Source: Gonocerus acuteangulatus (lineage: Eukaryota > Arthropoda > Insecta > Hemiptera > Coreidae). Taken from it: 64,000 nucleotides of DNA. Every line of letters begins with the position of its first letter. Position 1 is the stretch's first letter. Shown one piece after another: positions 11,894 through 22,574 of this stretch. The DNA lies in the NCBI GenBank assembly GCA_946811695.1, contig OX328125.1, positions 103,388,176 to 103,452,175 of the forward strand. Reading direction: 5' to 3'. The translations under genes were made by a program, and so were the position numbers. Below the pieces are notes generated by a model that saw nothing but the letters and a program-made list of their open reading frames with translations, was not told where the DNA came from and searched no databases.

Positions 11894-12102
11894 AATTTCC
11901 GTTGGTCATAATTTAAGTTTTATTTTTTTCTCAGAGGATCGTTCTCACAACACAGTACGCAAGTTACTGATTAAATAATAGTAATAAAAGAGCTTTAATT
12001 CTATATGAATAACAATGATGTTTGTAAATAATGAAATAAAAAAGGGAAAGGATTAAATCGCAAAGTAAACAAAACTGACATTTCATACGGTACAGCCTGA
12101 TA

Positions 12103-12783
12103 CAAGCTCTTCTTTATCCCCTTAGATAGTCGCTCGGTGCCATCACTTAGGCCAGTTGTTAAAAATCTCTTGAAGACCATATGATGACAATAAATTAATA
12201 AAAATTGCACAGCTCATTGACTGGAAGGGTTGTCCGACGGGAGACCCATATGGGCGGAATACAACACATGTGCCTCCGGAGTCCTATGATAATGGGAAGA
12301 GCATTACAAAGGGCCTACCAGCTATTAAACAATTTGTCACAGAGCCCTCCCCTCGGAGCGTTATCAACACGTCCGCTATCAGCTGTTAAGGTTCCGAGAG
12401 AGTCAGTCCGCTATCTGCCCATGTAATTGGGCGAGGATCCCCCTTTAATCTCCGAGAACTGGCTCCGGATAGTCTGTTATTGCCCTGATAAAGGATATCA
12501 GTTCCGAAACTTATTCTGCCCCATCTTCTGATTTATTTCCACCCTCTCAGAATTACATATATTTACAAGAAGTATTTTTCAGTTACTCTCTAAGAATAAC
12601 ATCCAGCACGTTTTATTATGTGTTTATAAATCAGAATTGACAGTATTACATACTTAATTTTTGTACAATATCCCATTTTGAAGCGATTCAGGAAACCCGC
12701 TTATAGCATAGACAATGTCGCGTTCAGGAGCATCCGATCAAACATTTCGACGCTGAGACCATGAAAAGTTTGTAATCATATAT
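12103..12783. other. Unassigned DNA with a hammerhead-like core
   Basis: No gene is supported. At 12485-12511 the sequence CTGATAA, a short pairing and CCGAAAC echo the hammerhead-like motif described at 40.4 kb, but only three stem pairs remain. Confidence 0.35.
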
Positions 12784-13205
12784 CAGTACCTTGGAAGAGA
12801 AAGGGCGAATCCGGAATTCCGGATTTTGGGAAATCGAATTCAAAGTTCTAGAAGTGCTTGAGGATAGCTAAGGTGAATGTTTACTCTATGGAATGCTGAT
12901 TCAGTAATCTGATTGAAAAAGTATGCAATTGATACTCAACGTTTTAATTATAATTTTTTACAATTGATTTATTGGTAACAAAGTGCTAGGAGAGAAGTTT
13001 CAGACCCGGGATTCGCCCTTGAAATAGGATATTCAATTGTTCTTAGATGATGTGGCTATTCACTTTAACTTGAAACTGTGAGAGAACTAAAGACGAACCA
13101 GAGAAATAAGGCGAAGCGTCATGTTACTTACATTTTTCTGATTCAGAAAATAAAATTTAAAAAAAGTGTATTTTCTTGATTCGTCCTTTCTCTTCCAAGG
13201 TCCTG
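12784..13205. mobile_element. MITE with CAGKACCTTGG inverted ends
   Basis: The left end CAGTACCTTGGAAGAGAAAG and the right end, whose reverse complement is CAGGACCTTGGAAGAGAAAG, form about 27-bp terminal inverted repeats around a 422-bp non-coding interior. ATAT flanks both sides, compatible with a TA target. An internal third copy of the 'GGGATTCGCCC' block lies near 13008. Confidence 0.7.
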
Positions 13206-13469
13206 ATATGTTCTTCATAGCCTTGTTGGACTAAGGAATATATTGTTTAAGAAAAATACCATTCTCATATATTTGAAGAAATCGTTATACCTAAAACAAG
13301 AACCTGGTATATATATTATTCGTAAGGCATATATTTACTCTTCCACCGTTACAAATAATGAACGTTGAAAAAAATATCAAAAGAAATGTCACGATACTTA
13401 TTTTCTTCATTCAGTTTTCTAATATTGCCGTTTTTTGTGAGTCGGTTTCCTAATAGATTGATTGCCTTC

Positions 13470-13900
13470 TTTCTCTAGGTCAGGAAAATAACGGTGGTTG
13501 AAATTTGCAAATTGGAACCACCGTCATTTTCGTGACCTGTGTTCTAAAACACGAAATTTTCTAGTCGTCACTTCCGGATTGCGTCACGGGGCTAGCCTCA
13601 TGGGCGGGTTTCCTTCCATGGGCGTATATAAGGGGGTGCTGGACCCTCCCCCCTCCCCGAAATTTGGTTTTGTTGAGAAACATCATCATGTAAAAAAAAA
13701 CCAACGAAAACTGTCTTCTACATTTACCCTGGTCTACTAGGTGTCCAGAGGACCTTAAAACCCACCATTTTACTAAAATATGTAAAATTTTCTCTACACC
13801 CCAAATGCCTAGGTGCTCCGAGATCCCCTCCATTTATTTTCTATATACGCTAGTGTTTCCTTCCATTGAAGGGTGGGAGGAAACGTGCTAAAACTGTAAA
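13470..13900 (+). mobile_element. Helentron-like family B 3' end, split by a MITE
   Basis: Bases 13500-13616 match 7346-7440 (TTTCGTGACCTGTG, then CACTTCCGGATTGCGTC). The element resumes at 13864 with GGAGGAAACGTGCTAAAA, the family's 3' end. The hAT MITE at 13617-13855 separates the two parts. Confidence 0.65.
13617..13855. mobile_element. hAT-type MITE, CATGGGCG family
   Basis: The 239-bp element runs from CATGGGCGTATATAAGGGGG to TATATACGCTAGTG. It is flanked by the exact 8-bp direct repeat TTTCCTTC (13609-13616 and 13856-13863). The interior (ACTGTCTTCTACATTTACCC, then CACCCCAAATGCCTAGG) matches the copy at 57609-57910. Confidence 0.9.
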
Positions 13901-14618
13901 AAAAAAAACCATTAAAAGTTGTGGACGGATTGTTTTAAAGCCGAACTGAATCGCTTCAGCTCAAGCCCTGATATGAAATGTATAGAAATATAATAGACTA
14001 AGAATGACCGTCTGGGGATGTAGGAGTTATCAATTCTCTGAGCTAGAAGGGTTGATCGTTTTGATTAACTCCGAAGGGGAGAGGGTTGCCTGGCATCTGT
14101 TGTACCATCCTCCCTTGTCCGGTGCTAATCTCTAGGAAGCATATGCCCTTGTTTGCATACTTGGGGCAGGTTCATACTCACACCCTCGGTGTATGGTTGT
14201 AATCTCCTTTATGGTTATGAGAGTGTCGTTCATCTGTGCACACATCTCGGAAGTCAACTTCCTCTGAATTCAGAGGAAAGTGCTTCTAAATTATAACCAA
14301 AGAAATACTAGTAAGATTTCTGTTGATAATAAAGGTTTATTTCATTATAAGACTGTAAGTAAACTCTTACTCCGAAACAGAGAAAAGTAGTTTGAGAGGC
14401 CCCACGTGGTCAACAGGAACTTTGTTTCCTCATCCATAATTTAAAAAAAAAAACACAAGGAACTACAAGTCATAAAATAAAAAAACAAAACAATGATTAA
14501 TAAACCTTTTAATTGCACACAAATAAATGGATACAGAAGGGATGGAAAATTACTAGCACAAGAGCTGATAATGCACGTTTCATGAAGTGTTTTATGCACC
14601 TTGAAATTTTGCTATAAT
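13901..14618. other. Unassigned DNA
   Basis: No gene or repeat is recognised with confidence. Confidence 0.3.
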
Positions 14619-15620
14619 GGGTGGAGTGAATAAAAGCTAGAATCTAACAGGTAGAATCTAGCCCTTAGATCTAGCTCTTCGTCAATACGGAGTGAATAAA
14701 AAAGAGCTACTTCTAGGTGGCAAGATCTAAGTAAGTTAGTCTTATCTCCTGATAAACTAAGGAAATTCTAAGGGTAGCTGTTGCTAACCCCTAGCTGCAG
14801 CTAGGATTCCTACCTCCCCTGTCTCATCCCTCTTCCTTCCTGTCAGGGTTTGTTGTTTGTCTTTCCTCACGCATAGGCCCTATTAGGGGGGGGGGGCTGC
14901 AGTCCTCTCCGAAATCGGTAAAGATTTGTCAAAAAAAAACAGGTCACTGTTGCACAGTTAAATAAGTTGCTGAGTAACATGAAATCAAGCATAAAGAAGA
15001 AAACCGACCAAAAAGCCACCGGCAATAAGCCTATAAAATTGAAGTAGTAGGGAAAAGATTTTTACAAATTATTGATCAAGGGCAAAAATCCCAGGAAGAA
15101 TTCAAATGGATTCACCGACAAGCATCTAACAAGGAAGTAGGAACCCATCACTGCTTCGCAAGAAATTGCAAATAAAAAATTGAAAAAGTGCGAAAATGGT
15201 TGAGGTTTACGGTTCAGAAGAAAAAAAAAGATCCGTCGACTCCAGAACTTCAAAGAATCGTTATACTGCAGGAAATGTAGCTAAAGAAGATGAAAATAAA
15301 ACGTGAAGACGTCCCGGGGCATGTAATACTCCTTTTCCTAACGAACATGCGTTAACGCCGCCATGATTGAGCGAAAAGAAACGACTGACTAAGAAGCTAG
15401 CATGAACCAGACCAGACTAGCTTTTCCCTTAGCAATTGCTACCCTTAGAACCTAGTCACAGCTCTTTATTCACACCTTCTACCTAGCTGCAGCTAGGAAC
15501 CGTGATAAACTAAGCAAGTGCTAGGCCTAGCTGCAGCTAACCTTTTTATTCACTCGGAACTAAGCAATTGCTTGGAAAATACTTAGTTCTAGCAATTGCT
15601 AGCTGTTATTCACTCCACCC
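14619..15620. mobile_element. DNA transposon with palindromic subterminal repeats
   Basis: The ends GGGTGGAGTGAATAA and TTATTCACTCCACCC are perfect inverted repeats of about 15 bp flanked by AAT on both sides, compatible with a 2-3 bp target as in Harbinger/ISL2EU-type elements. The subterminal zones are crowded with palindromes: CTAGCTGCAGCTAG (about 14800 and 15483, and a third close to 15530) and AGCAATTGCT (several near 15430-15600). The interior contains a G-tract 'ggggctgcag' block like the hAT MITE ends. No transposase is seen. Confidence 0.75.
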
Positions 15621-15929
15621 AATGTACCTCTTGGGTAGAGAAGAAGGTAAATATGTGTTGGCTAGACTTACCGTGGAAAACGAGGTGCTGCGGCGCTTTG
15701 GGGTAAGGTGCCAAAAATATATTGCCCAAAAATAGGTTTTTATTCCGAAGCACCAACTATCTTTAATGTAAAATGAGAACAATTTTACAACGAATAATAA
15801 ATAAGGCAGACACCTTAAAGGGGGATAACATGTAAAAGAAGAAGAAATGGTTTTAAAAAAACAACACATCTGTATCTTTCTTTGGCAACAATAGCTATCG
15901 TGTCCTTCTTGCTTACAGTGGCCTCAGAA

Positions 15930-16190
15930 TCTATCAATCACAGCATTGATTGATATAAAACGCACCAATCAGAGTACCTATCTAAAATTAACAAGATACT
16001 AAATCAATATATTACTCCTGACAGGCTGATGGACTAATAGATCCAATAAAAGTCCTAAAGATTGATTGACTGCTGAGAAGACTGTTGGCCAATAGGAGAG
16101 CAGTATGTCTCCTTTAGTAGACAGTCTCGGCCAATCATAGCGCAGCTCGTCTCATGGGCCAGCTTTATTGGACAATAAATATTCCTTAAG
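15930..16190. promoter_or_regulatory. CCAAT-box cluster, possible promoter
   Basis: Four CCAAT pentamers occur in about 210 bases: 15965, 16089 and 16131 on plus, and 16167-16171 on minus. They lie in a GC-richer patch than their surroundings. Roughly 0.4 would be expected by chance. No gene start follows that I can recognise, so this could equally be part of a repeat. Confidence 0.3.
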
Positions 16191-16269
16191 ATAGTATCCC
16201 ACAGCTCCATCTACCTTCTAACCAAAGGCCTTAAAGCATGCTAGGGAGACGGATATATCCATGGGACAC

Positions 16270-16352
16270 TGTTAGCGCTGGGGTTTAATTCTGGTCGCAA
16301 TAGGCAAAAAAGGGCGGCGCTAATGGCCTAGATGTCGATGCCCCATAAAAAA
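16270..16352 (+). mobile_element. SINE 3' end with shared tail
   Basis: The stretch GGCGCTAATGGCCTAGATGTCGATGCCCCAT followed by A-rich sequence matches the tail common to the 5S and tRNA SINEs here. Upstream, GGGGTTTAATTCTGGTC looks like a decayed B box. Confidence 0.5.
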
Positions 16353-16395
16353 ATAGGCAAAAATAGCAATGGAAATCAATGTAGCCACCCAATTA

Positions 16396-16470
<75 letters not shown>

Positions 16471-16482
16471 CATATATATATG

Positions 16483-16680
16483 GAGACCGAGGTTAGCTCA
16501 GTGGTATAGCACTCGACTAATATGCTGGAGGATCTGTGTTGAAACCTCTGGGGTTGAATTCAGGGTCCCAGGCCTGAAATGAGAAAATAAGGAGCATACT
16601 ACGGACCACACTATCTCCATAGTGTGCCGTTAGGTGAAGGATCAGATACGTATACAGTATCTCGGGGCTTGTGGGTCTGA
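16483..16680 (+). mobile_element. tRNA-derived SINE, family G
   Basis: The plus-strand head GACCGAGGTTAGCTCAGTGG carries a good A box. A degenerate B box (TGTTGAAACCTC, near 16537) follows. The body includes 'ggagcatactacggaccacactatctcc', the reverse of which is seen in the minus-strand copies. It sits between two (TA)n tracts (about 16398-16460 and 16681-16704). Confidence 0.85.
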
Positions 16681-16704
16681 TATATATATATATATATATA
16701 TATT

Positions 16705-16815
16705 GGTATGTTCGCTCAAAAATGGTCCGATTTTGATGAAAAATGGACAATGGTACAAATACCTTTGTACCATGTCTAATTTTGAGGGCCAAGTTCGTTA
16801 ACCGTTCACGTTAAT
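16705..16815 (-). repeat. Family B-related interior fragment
   Basis: On minus it matches 7165-7262: 'GTTAACGAACTTGGCC' and 'AAAATCGGACCATTTTTGAG' next to a (TA)n tract. It is probably half of another Helentron-like copy. Confidence 0.5.
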
Positions 16816-16974
16816 TCAGTAATGTGCAATTATCAGTTATTCTGAGTAAACCAGTCGACGAAATATGATTTTCCTTGAACTAATGAAATCTGTAACATAA
16901 AGATTACTTTGAACACAAGGTGCTCAATCCGTTCCTCGCAATAAAACATTTTTATTGTATAATTTTTTTTTTTA

Positions 16975-17020
<46 letters not shown>

Positions 17021-17359
17021 CGATTGGCTAATATCTAAACTAATTTTGATTCTGCCGTCCTAATAAGTTATTCGCCACCATCATGAAACTCAGAAATAAA
17101 TTAAAAATATATAAGAGATCACATTAAGTCCATTTACTTCACTAAATGCATGCTCAATATTAATTATTATAAGCAGTAGTTTAGTCAGTGATGAAATAGT
17201 GACAGTGAAAATTAGAGTGCGGAACCTAAAAAAAGAAGCGGCTATTACAGGGAAGAGATTGAAGTATGTTGTTTCAGGAAGTGTTTTAAGGTTTTTTGCC
17301 CCTTTGGAGTGTGCCTAAAAAAGCCTCGAGAGACCAAGTCGCTTAGAGGGCTCTTCGAA

Positions 17360-17770
<411 letters not shown>

Positions 17771-18285
17771 TCTCTTCCCGCGCTGTGCCTTTCCAGCGGT
17801 TCTGCTCAACTTATAAATTTTGTGTGCACGAATTTGAATAGGCCAGTACATCTCCTTTGTGCCTTATTGAGAAGAAAGGTCAAGTTTTTTTGCAACAATA
17901 TTGGCATTTATTAAGTCGGTTCCAGAATTTAGGGCGCCCGCAATTGGAGAGCCTCTGCTCAGCTCACAGGGTCTCCAATAATATCTATCCTAACCTATAA
18001 TATTATAATTCTATATGGTATAATACATTATACTACGAACAAACTATATACATTATACTCTATATCTATGTATTAATATATTATTCCAACATACATTGAT
18101 GCTATATAATTAGATATAGATAGCTGCTTACACCCACACATATACACATACATATTTTCCAGTTAAAAAAGTAAAAGTAAAAAGAAGTGGTCGTCTCGAG
18201 AATAGCGGCGTTTAACTTCTTCGTATTCATTTTTATAGTAGACACCAGTACAAGATAGTAACTAGTTAAGATAGTAACTAGACAG
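17771..18285. other. Unassigned AT-rich DNA
   Basis: No gene is supported. The TATA-rich stretch 18000-18120 is low complexity. Confidence 0.35.
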
Positions 18286-18468
18286 GACGGACCAGTTTGT
18301 GACATCTGCAACACAAACTGAACTATTAAACACATGCTAACTGACTATAAAGAACGAGACACATTAAACCTACCATACGACATGAACGAACTCTTGACGG
18401 ATGACAGTCCACACATAGACACAATAATCACCCGTCTCAAAGATACTAACATTTACAATTTCATTTAG
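18286..18468 (+). pseudogene. Non-LTR retrotransposon C-terminal fragment
   Basis: It reads DGPVCDICNTN, stop, TIKHMLTDYKERDTLNLPYD, then MNELLTDDSPHIDTIITRLK. This is collinear with the carboxy terminus of the RNase H retroelement at 47071-47400 (CRQCNRTLTVKHILTDCRQL then NLTIPHDLHDLLTERSQYVE). It is a short dead 3' fragment with one internal stop; the first two residues of the CxxC...H...C knuckle remain. Confidence 0.8.
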
Positions 18469-18510
18469 AATACACGCATTGTAGAAATTATAATAACATG
18501 TACGACTTAA

Positions 18511-18640
18511 CGTGAGAGATGGTGGGTTCGATCCCCACCGGGGGCAGGAATTTTCTCATCCCAAGGCTCGTAGGGAGAATTTCTCGCTGCATCCTGGATG
18601 TCGGGGAAAAAAATACAGCCAACGGCTTCTGCTGAAAACG
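18511..18640 (+). mobile_element. tRNA-derived SINE, family T, 5' truncated
   Basis: It starts in the second half of the tRNA head with B box GGTTCGATCCCC. The body 'GGCAGGAATTTTCTCATCCC' and 'ATCCTGGATGTCGG' follow, with an A-rich end. It matches the copy at 22575-22743. Confidence 0.85.
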
Positions 18641-19380
18641 TTATGTTAAGGACCGATTAATGGAAGACATTTCTTCTGATGAGAAAACATATGATTTGGA
18701 TGGATTTAATTTTCATGATTTAAGAAAAGTAGAACATACAGTGCCGTGAAAAAATATAGACTCAAGGGAAAAATGTAAAATAAAAAATAAGATAATGTTC
18801 AAAATGTGTACATGATCTCTGTTTATTTATGTGTTTTACTGGTGTGAATGTAATTTATTGAATGAATGTGTGCTTTTGTGTGTGTGGAACTATTTTAGTG
18901 TGATTGTATCTATTGTAAGTAAGTATTTGTAAATATGTAAATATAATCTGTTTAGATTTAATATCATTTTGCTGGTTGATCTAGTATTTTTTAAAAAGGG
19001 TGCAACCAATATTTTTAGTATACATTAGGTTAAATTTAGATTCAAGAACCTCTCTTACGTTTTATTTGGGTTTTCCGAAGCAAGAAAGCAGATATAAATT
19101 CATAAAACGAAACCTCAGCAGTCGATGCACCGTGAAGAAAAAATCTAAAATAAAAATTTAATTTAAGTCATATATTTTGAAATTTTACTAACAGAAGTTA
19201 TCATTTAATGTTTACCTAAATGATTTGTAACAAGTTTGATAACAAATTTAATGATATTATTAGGATTAGCTTAATTTGATTCAAAATAACATAAAAAAAC
19301 TGTGAAAAAGTATAAACTCAAACATTTTCTGACTCCTTAATGAGTAAATTCTTTTCAATAACGACATCTTATTCCATGTT
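18641..19380. other. Unassigned AT-rich DNA
   Basis: No gene or repeat is recognised. This may include part of the Tc3-like element's terminal region. Confidence 0.3.
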
Positions 19381-19399
19381 TTTTTATCGCCTCCAAGAG

Positions 19400-19742
19400 T
19401 CCTTTGAGAACACTTCTTACTAAATTAATTAAAGTTCTCTCTGGTATGTTTTACCAAGCTTGTGTTATCCTTTCTTTGAGCTCGTCAATATTTTGGATTT
19501 CTGGCTTTCTAAAAGTCATAGTCTTCTCTTGCCATAATCCTCCATCAATTTTCTATCGGATTAAGATCCGGACTAAGGGCTGGCCAATCTAAAATGTTGA
19601 TTCCAAAATCCTAAAACCATTGTTTTGTAGTGCGTTTAGTATGAATCGGCGCATTTTTCTGCTGAGAAATGATTATTTCTTCTTCCAACATTGTAATAAA
19701 CGGAAAAAGGAACTCTCCCAAGTCATATTGATAAGTAATTTC
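19400..19742 (-). pseudogene. Tc3-like transposase, C-terminal part
   Basis: On minus it encodes ISQQKNAPIHTKRTTKQWF, stop, then WPALSPDLNPIEN, stop, W. These are the second and third catalytic blocks of Tc1/Tc3 DD34E transposases. The aspartate normally in the 'QQDNA.IH' block is replaced (QKNAPIH), and stops interrupt the frame. The catalytic core and amino terminus continue at 20642-21130, beyond an inserted foldback element. Confidence 0.88.
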
Positions 19743-20641
19743 GGTAAAAATGCAGTTTCCAGCCCTCCAAACCGATTTCTTTCAAACTTTGCACAATAAC
19801 GTATTTTGATGCACTAAACACGAATACGATAAAAAAAACCGTCGGATTTAACTAGGAAAGAAGTTATTAAGCACTTAAGTTCACTGTTGTGCAGGTTATG
19901 AGAGCTAATTAGAAGAATGTCTAGGACGACTTTAATGTCGAGGATTAGAAAAATGTCTAGGACGACTTTAAGGGCATACATGCTATGCGTTTCTGCTCGC
20001 TCCGCTCGCTCAAGAAGATAACAAAACCCCAGTAAATCCAACTCGCTAAAATTAATAGAATTCTATTAATTTTAGCGAGTTGGATTGACTGGGGTTTTGT
20101 TATTTCCTTGAGCGAGCGGAAACGCATAGCACGTATGCCCTTAAGCGACAGGTGACGACGGGTGACGATGCCCTTAAAATTAACAATATCTTTGAATAAA
20201 TGGTTTCTGAACATTTCAAATGACAGTTCTCTGTTTCCCTATGTTACATATCTGCGCATGCGCGTGTTTACAAATACGCTGATGACGCCTAGTTTTATAA
20301 CCTTCCTAACTTTAGTGCTTACTATTATAGTCTATTAATTTTAGCGAGTTGGATTGACTGGGGTTTTGTTATCTTTTTGAGCGAGCGTAAACGCATAGCA
20401 TGTATGTCTTAAAGTCGTAATTTATGCCTTAAAGTCATGTATGCCTTAAAGTCGTCACAAATTTAGTTGTTTACATTAGCTCTCATAACCTGCACAACAG
20501 TGAACTTAAGTGCTTAATAACTTCTTTCCTAGTTAAATCCGACGTTTTCTTTTATCGTATTCGTGTTTAGTGCATCAAAATACGTTATTGTGCAAAGTTT
20601 GAAAGAAATCGGTTTGGAGGGCTGGAAACTCCATTTTTACC
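19743..20641. mobile_element. Foldback element with 8-bp target duplication
   Basis: This 899-bp element has about 300-base inverted arms and termini GGTAAAAATGSAGTTTCC. It is flanked by the exact direct repeat GTAATTTC (19735-19742 and 20642-20649). The centre (about 20045-20065) is a palindrome of TTAATAGAATTCTATTAA. The GAGCGAGCGGAAACGCAT block is shared with other repeats in the window. It has no coding capacity. It split a Tc3-like transposase gene. Confidence 0.9.
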
Positions 20642-21130
20642 GTAATTTCTTCATTTTACCACAAATAAATGCAATTCGAGTTTTTCCCTTTTCATTAAAC
20701 GCAGTCCATACCCATGACTCCGCTACCTCAATCCGACCTTCTTGAAATTTTTTTATATTTCTAAAGTCATGCCAGTAATAATTTAAACCATCTGGACCAT
20801 CAATTTTAAAAACAACGCATGACCATTTGTTGGCTATTTTGAATATGATTTTCTGCGAACTGCACTCATCGCTGCAAATGATTTTTCTTGAGTTGTGGTT
20901 TTCGCATTACCTTACAATATTTCAAGAACATTCATTCCTTTATCCACTTCCTCACGAAGCACACACACATGCTTCGTGAGGAAGCACGAGGCATGTGTGC
21001 CTTCATCACATGCTAAATTAAATCGCCTCAAAATCTTTGCAAAGGATGCTCCTGTTTTTGATATTTCTCTCAAAACCGCCCGTTTCACCTGCTTGAAAAA
21101 AATTGGAGGACTTACACTTCTTTTATTTTG
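20642..21130 (-). pseudogene. Tc3-like transposase, N-terminal and core part
   Basis: It reads KRAVLREISKTGASFAKILR (helix-turn-helix), then after a break IDGPDGLNYYWHDFRN and GKTRIAFICGKM. This is the Tc3A-type 'F..DGPDG..YYWHD' block around the first catalytic aspartate. The frame then meets the foldback insertion. A 15-bp hairpin (20947-20984) and frameshifts disrupt the segment between the two domains. Confidence 0.85.
20947..20984. repeat. Perfect 15-bp hairpin
   Basis: The arms CTTCCTCACGAAGCA and TGCTTCGTGAGGAAG flank an 8-base CA loop. It lies inside the Tc3-like remnant and breaks its reading frame. Confidence 0.85.
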
Positions 21131-21151
21131 CCCGTAATTGTCTTGGCTGCA

Positions 21152-21320
21152 CATGGGCGTATATAGAAAATTATTTCGGAGTGGGCTGGGACAATTTCGG
21201 GGGGGGTCTGAGACCATTTCCGGTGTATGGAATACTAACAATTTAGATCTTGGAAGAGCTTTCGCCAACTTAAACGCTATTACAAACAAAATAGAATATG
21301 TTTTATGAACATAACGTGGT
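21152..21320. mobile_element. hAT-type MITE fragment, CATGGGCG family
   Basis: It starts CATGGGCGTATATAGAAAAT and runs parallel to 28508-28680 (CATTTCCGGTGTATGGAATA, then AGATCTTGGAAGAG). The right terminus is missing, so it is truncated. Confidence 0.75.
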
Positions 21321-22015
21321 CTTCGGTCCATAATTCTTTGTTTCTCCACTTCCGCGAGTTGACTTCCAAAAAAAAAAAACAATCCCATGCACTCTCTCTT
21401 CAGCAGTTAAAAGAAAACTGAGGTGGTAATAATCCATAAGTACACCTGACAATAGAAAAAAAAACATTGAGTTTATACTTATTCACAGCGTAAACATGGT
21501 TTTTTGACAAAATCCGATTACCGTAGATTATCAAACAAATCAAAGGCCATTTAAAGCGTCTTGCCAATCTAATATCACCAAAAACCAATCACAAAAAATA
21601 TTGTGCAATGAATTCACTTATAAATTTAATAAATACATTGATTTTATAAGTTGATTTTATAATTTTTCACAGGACTGTATATTAACTCGGCGACAAATGA
21701 GCGGAGGAAATGTTATTGTTTGGGCAAATATTAGGTTCAAGAACAATGGCTACTTGGTGTATATATATACTTGTGGTGTGTATATATACTTCTTAGAGAG
21801 TATATTCACATGAGTACCAAAATTTATTATAAGAACAAAAAAAAAAAAAAACACTTTTATTGACACAGAAGAAGCTTTATCTGCATTTCTGCAAGATAAC
21901 GCTCTATTCCATTTGGCAGGAATTATTAAGAAATGGTTCATCCAAAAAAATATAGACAAACTATATTTGCCTGCTGTTTTTCCAGATCTTGATATTATTA
22001 AAAATGAATTTTGAC
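21321..22015. other. Unassigned AT-rich DNA
   Basis: It contains two short direct repeats GTGTATATATACTT (about 21757 and 21778). No gene is supported. Confidence 0.35.
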
Positions 22016-22038
22016 GCTGAGTCTAGTAATAGTAAAAA

Positions 22039-22194
22039 ATGGCGGACCCTAGGAGAGAAATTCCCGCCGACGTTCGCGCATGCGCAATTGAGCTCCTGGG
22101 TTTATCAGAACAGGCTATAGTCGTGTGTGGCCGACAAGAGGTAAACACACAAAGCAGTGCCGTGGCGAATTCCGGTCGACACATTCTCTGCTAA
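22039..22194 (+). CDS. Possible small ORF or first exon, 51 codons
   Basis: An ATG in good context (A at -3, G at +4) opens a frame beginning MADPRREIPADVRACAIELL and stopping at 22194. A donor-like AG|GTAAAC lies at about 22141, so the frame may be a first exon. The patch is GC-rich. It contains GCGCATGCGC (22076-22085), an NRF-1-like palindrome, and ATGGCGG, the core of a YY1-like site. I do not recognise the peptide. The same GCATGCGC motif occurs in foldback elements nearby, so a transposon origin is equally possible. Confidence 0.25.
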   Translation: MADPRREIPADVRACAIELLGLSEQAIVVCGRQEVNTQSSAVANSGRHILC

Positions 22195-22459
22195 AGTCTC
22201 TACCACAATCCATTGTCGAATGCAGCTCTAACGTAGCCATCACTTAGCCAGGATCTCTAGTTAACTGCCTGTCACTGTGACCGTACATTGTCAGCAGATC
22301 TGACCAGTATCTTTGTTCTAGTTCCGCTTCACGGGTTTTAGTCATGCCCTAAAACGGGGTGTATCTCTCCTGGGAACGGAAGTGGTTAGCTTTGTGATTC
22401 TCTCTCGAGATAATTGATTATTTTGCAATGTCTAAATATGAGGACATTTTAAATGAATT

Positions 22460-22535
22460 TAGTTAATGAGCTTGCACTCATGATAGAAATATCGAAACAT
22501 CTTTTCAAATCATTGTCGATACTATCTACTAACTT
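22460..22535 (-). repeat. Decayed family A 3' fragment
   Basis: On minus it resembles 37080-37140: a 'tagatagtatcgacaa' block, then 'tcatgagtgcaag'. It is diverged and non-coding. Confidence 0.4.
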
Positions 22536-22574
22536 CATTAAACAGTTAAATAATAAATAACTAACTATAGTTAG

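Larger units (their letters stand above)
9331..12100 (-). mobile_element. mariner deletion derivative, split by a foldback element
   Basis: The terminal repeats are 9331-9361 (TCAGGCTGTAACTTATGAAA then TGTCAGTTTT) and its inverted partner 12071-12100. Each is flanked by a TA target duplication (9329-9330 and 12101-12102). The minus strand still encodes the amino-terminal helix-turn-helix of a mariner transposase. It jumps straight from that domain to the left terminus, so the catalytic domain has been deleted. A 2.2-kb foldback element occupies the middle. Without it the element would be about 550 bp. Confidence 0.88.

Noticed and set aside
12485..12511. Hammerhead ribozyme
   Set aside because: CTGATAA and GAAAC are present, but the stem between them has only about three pairs. 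It is too weak to call as a ribozyme.
20912..21388. 158-codon minus-strand gene
   Set aside because: Part of it is Tc3-like helix-turn-helix; the rest reads through a hairpin and a hAT MITE fragment, so it is a chimera of transposon debris.
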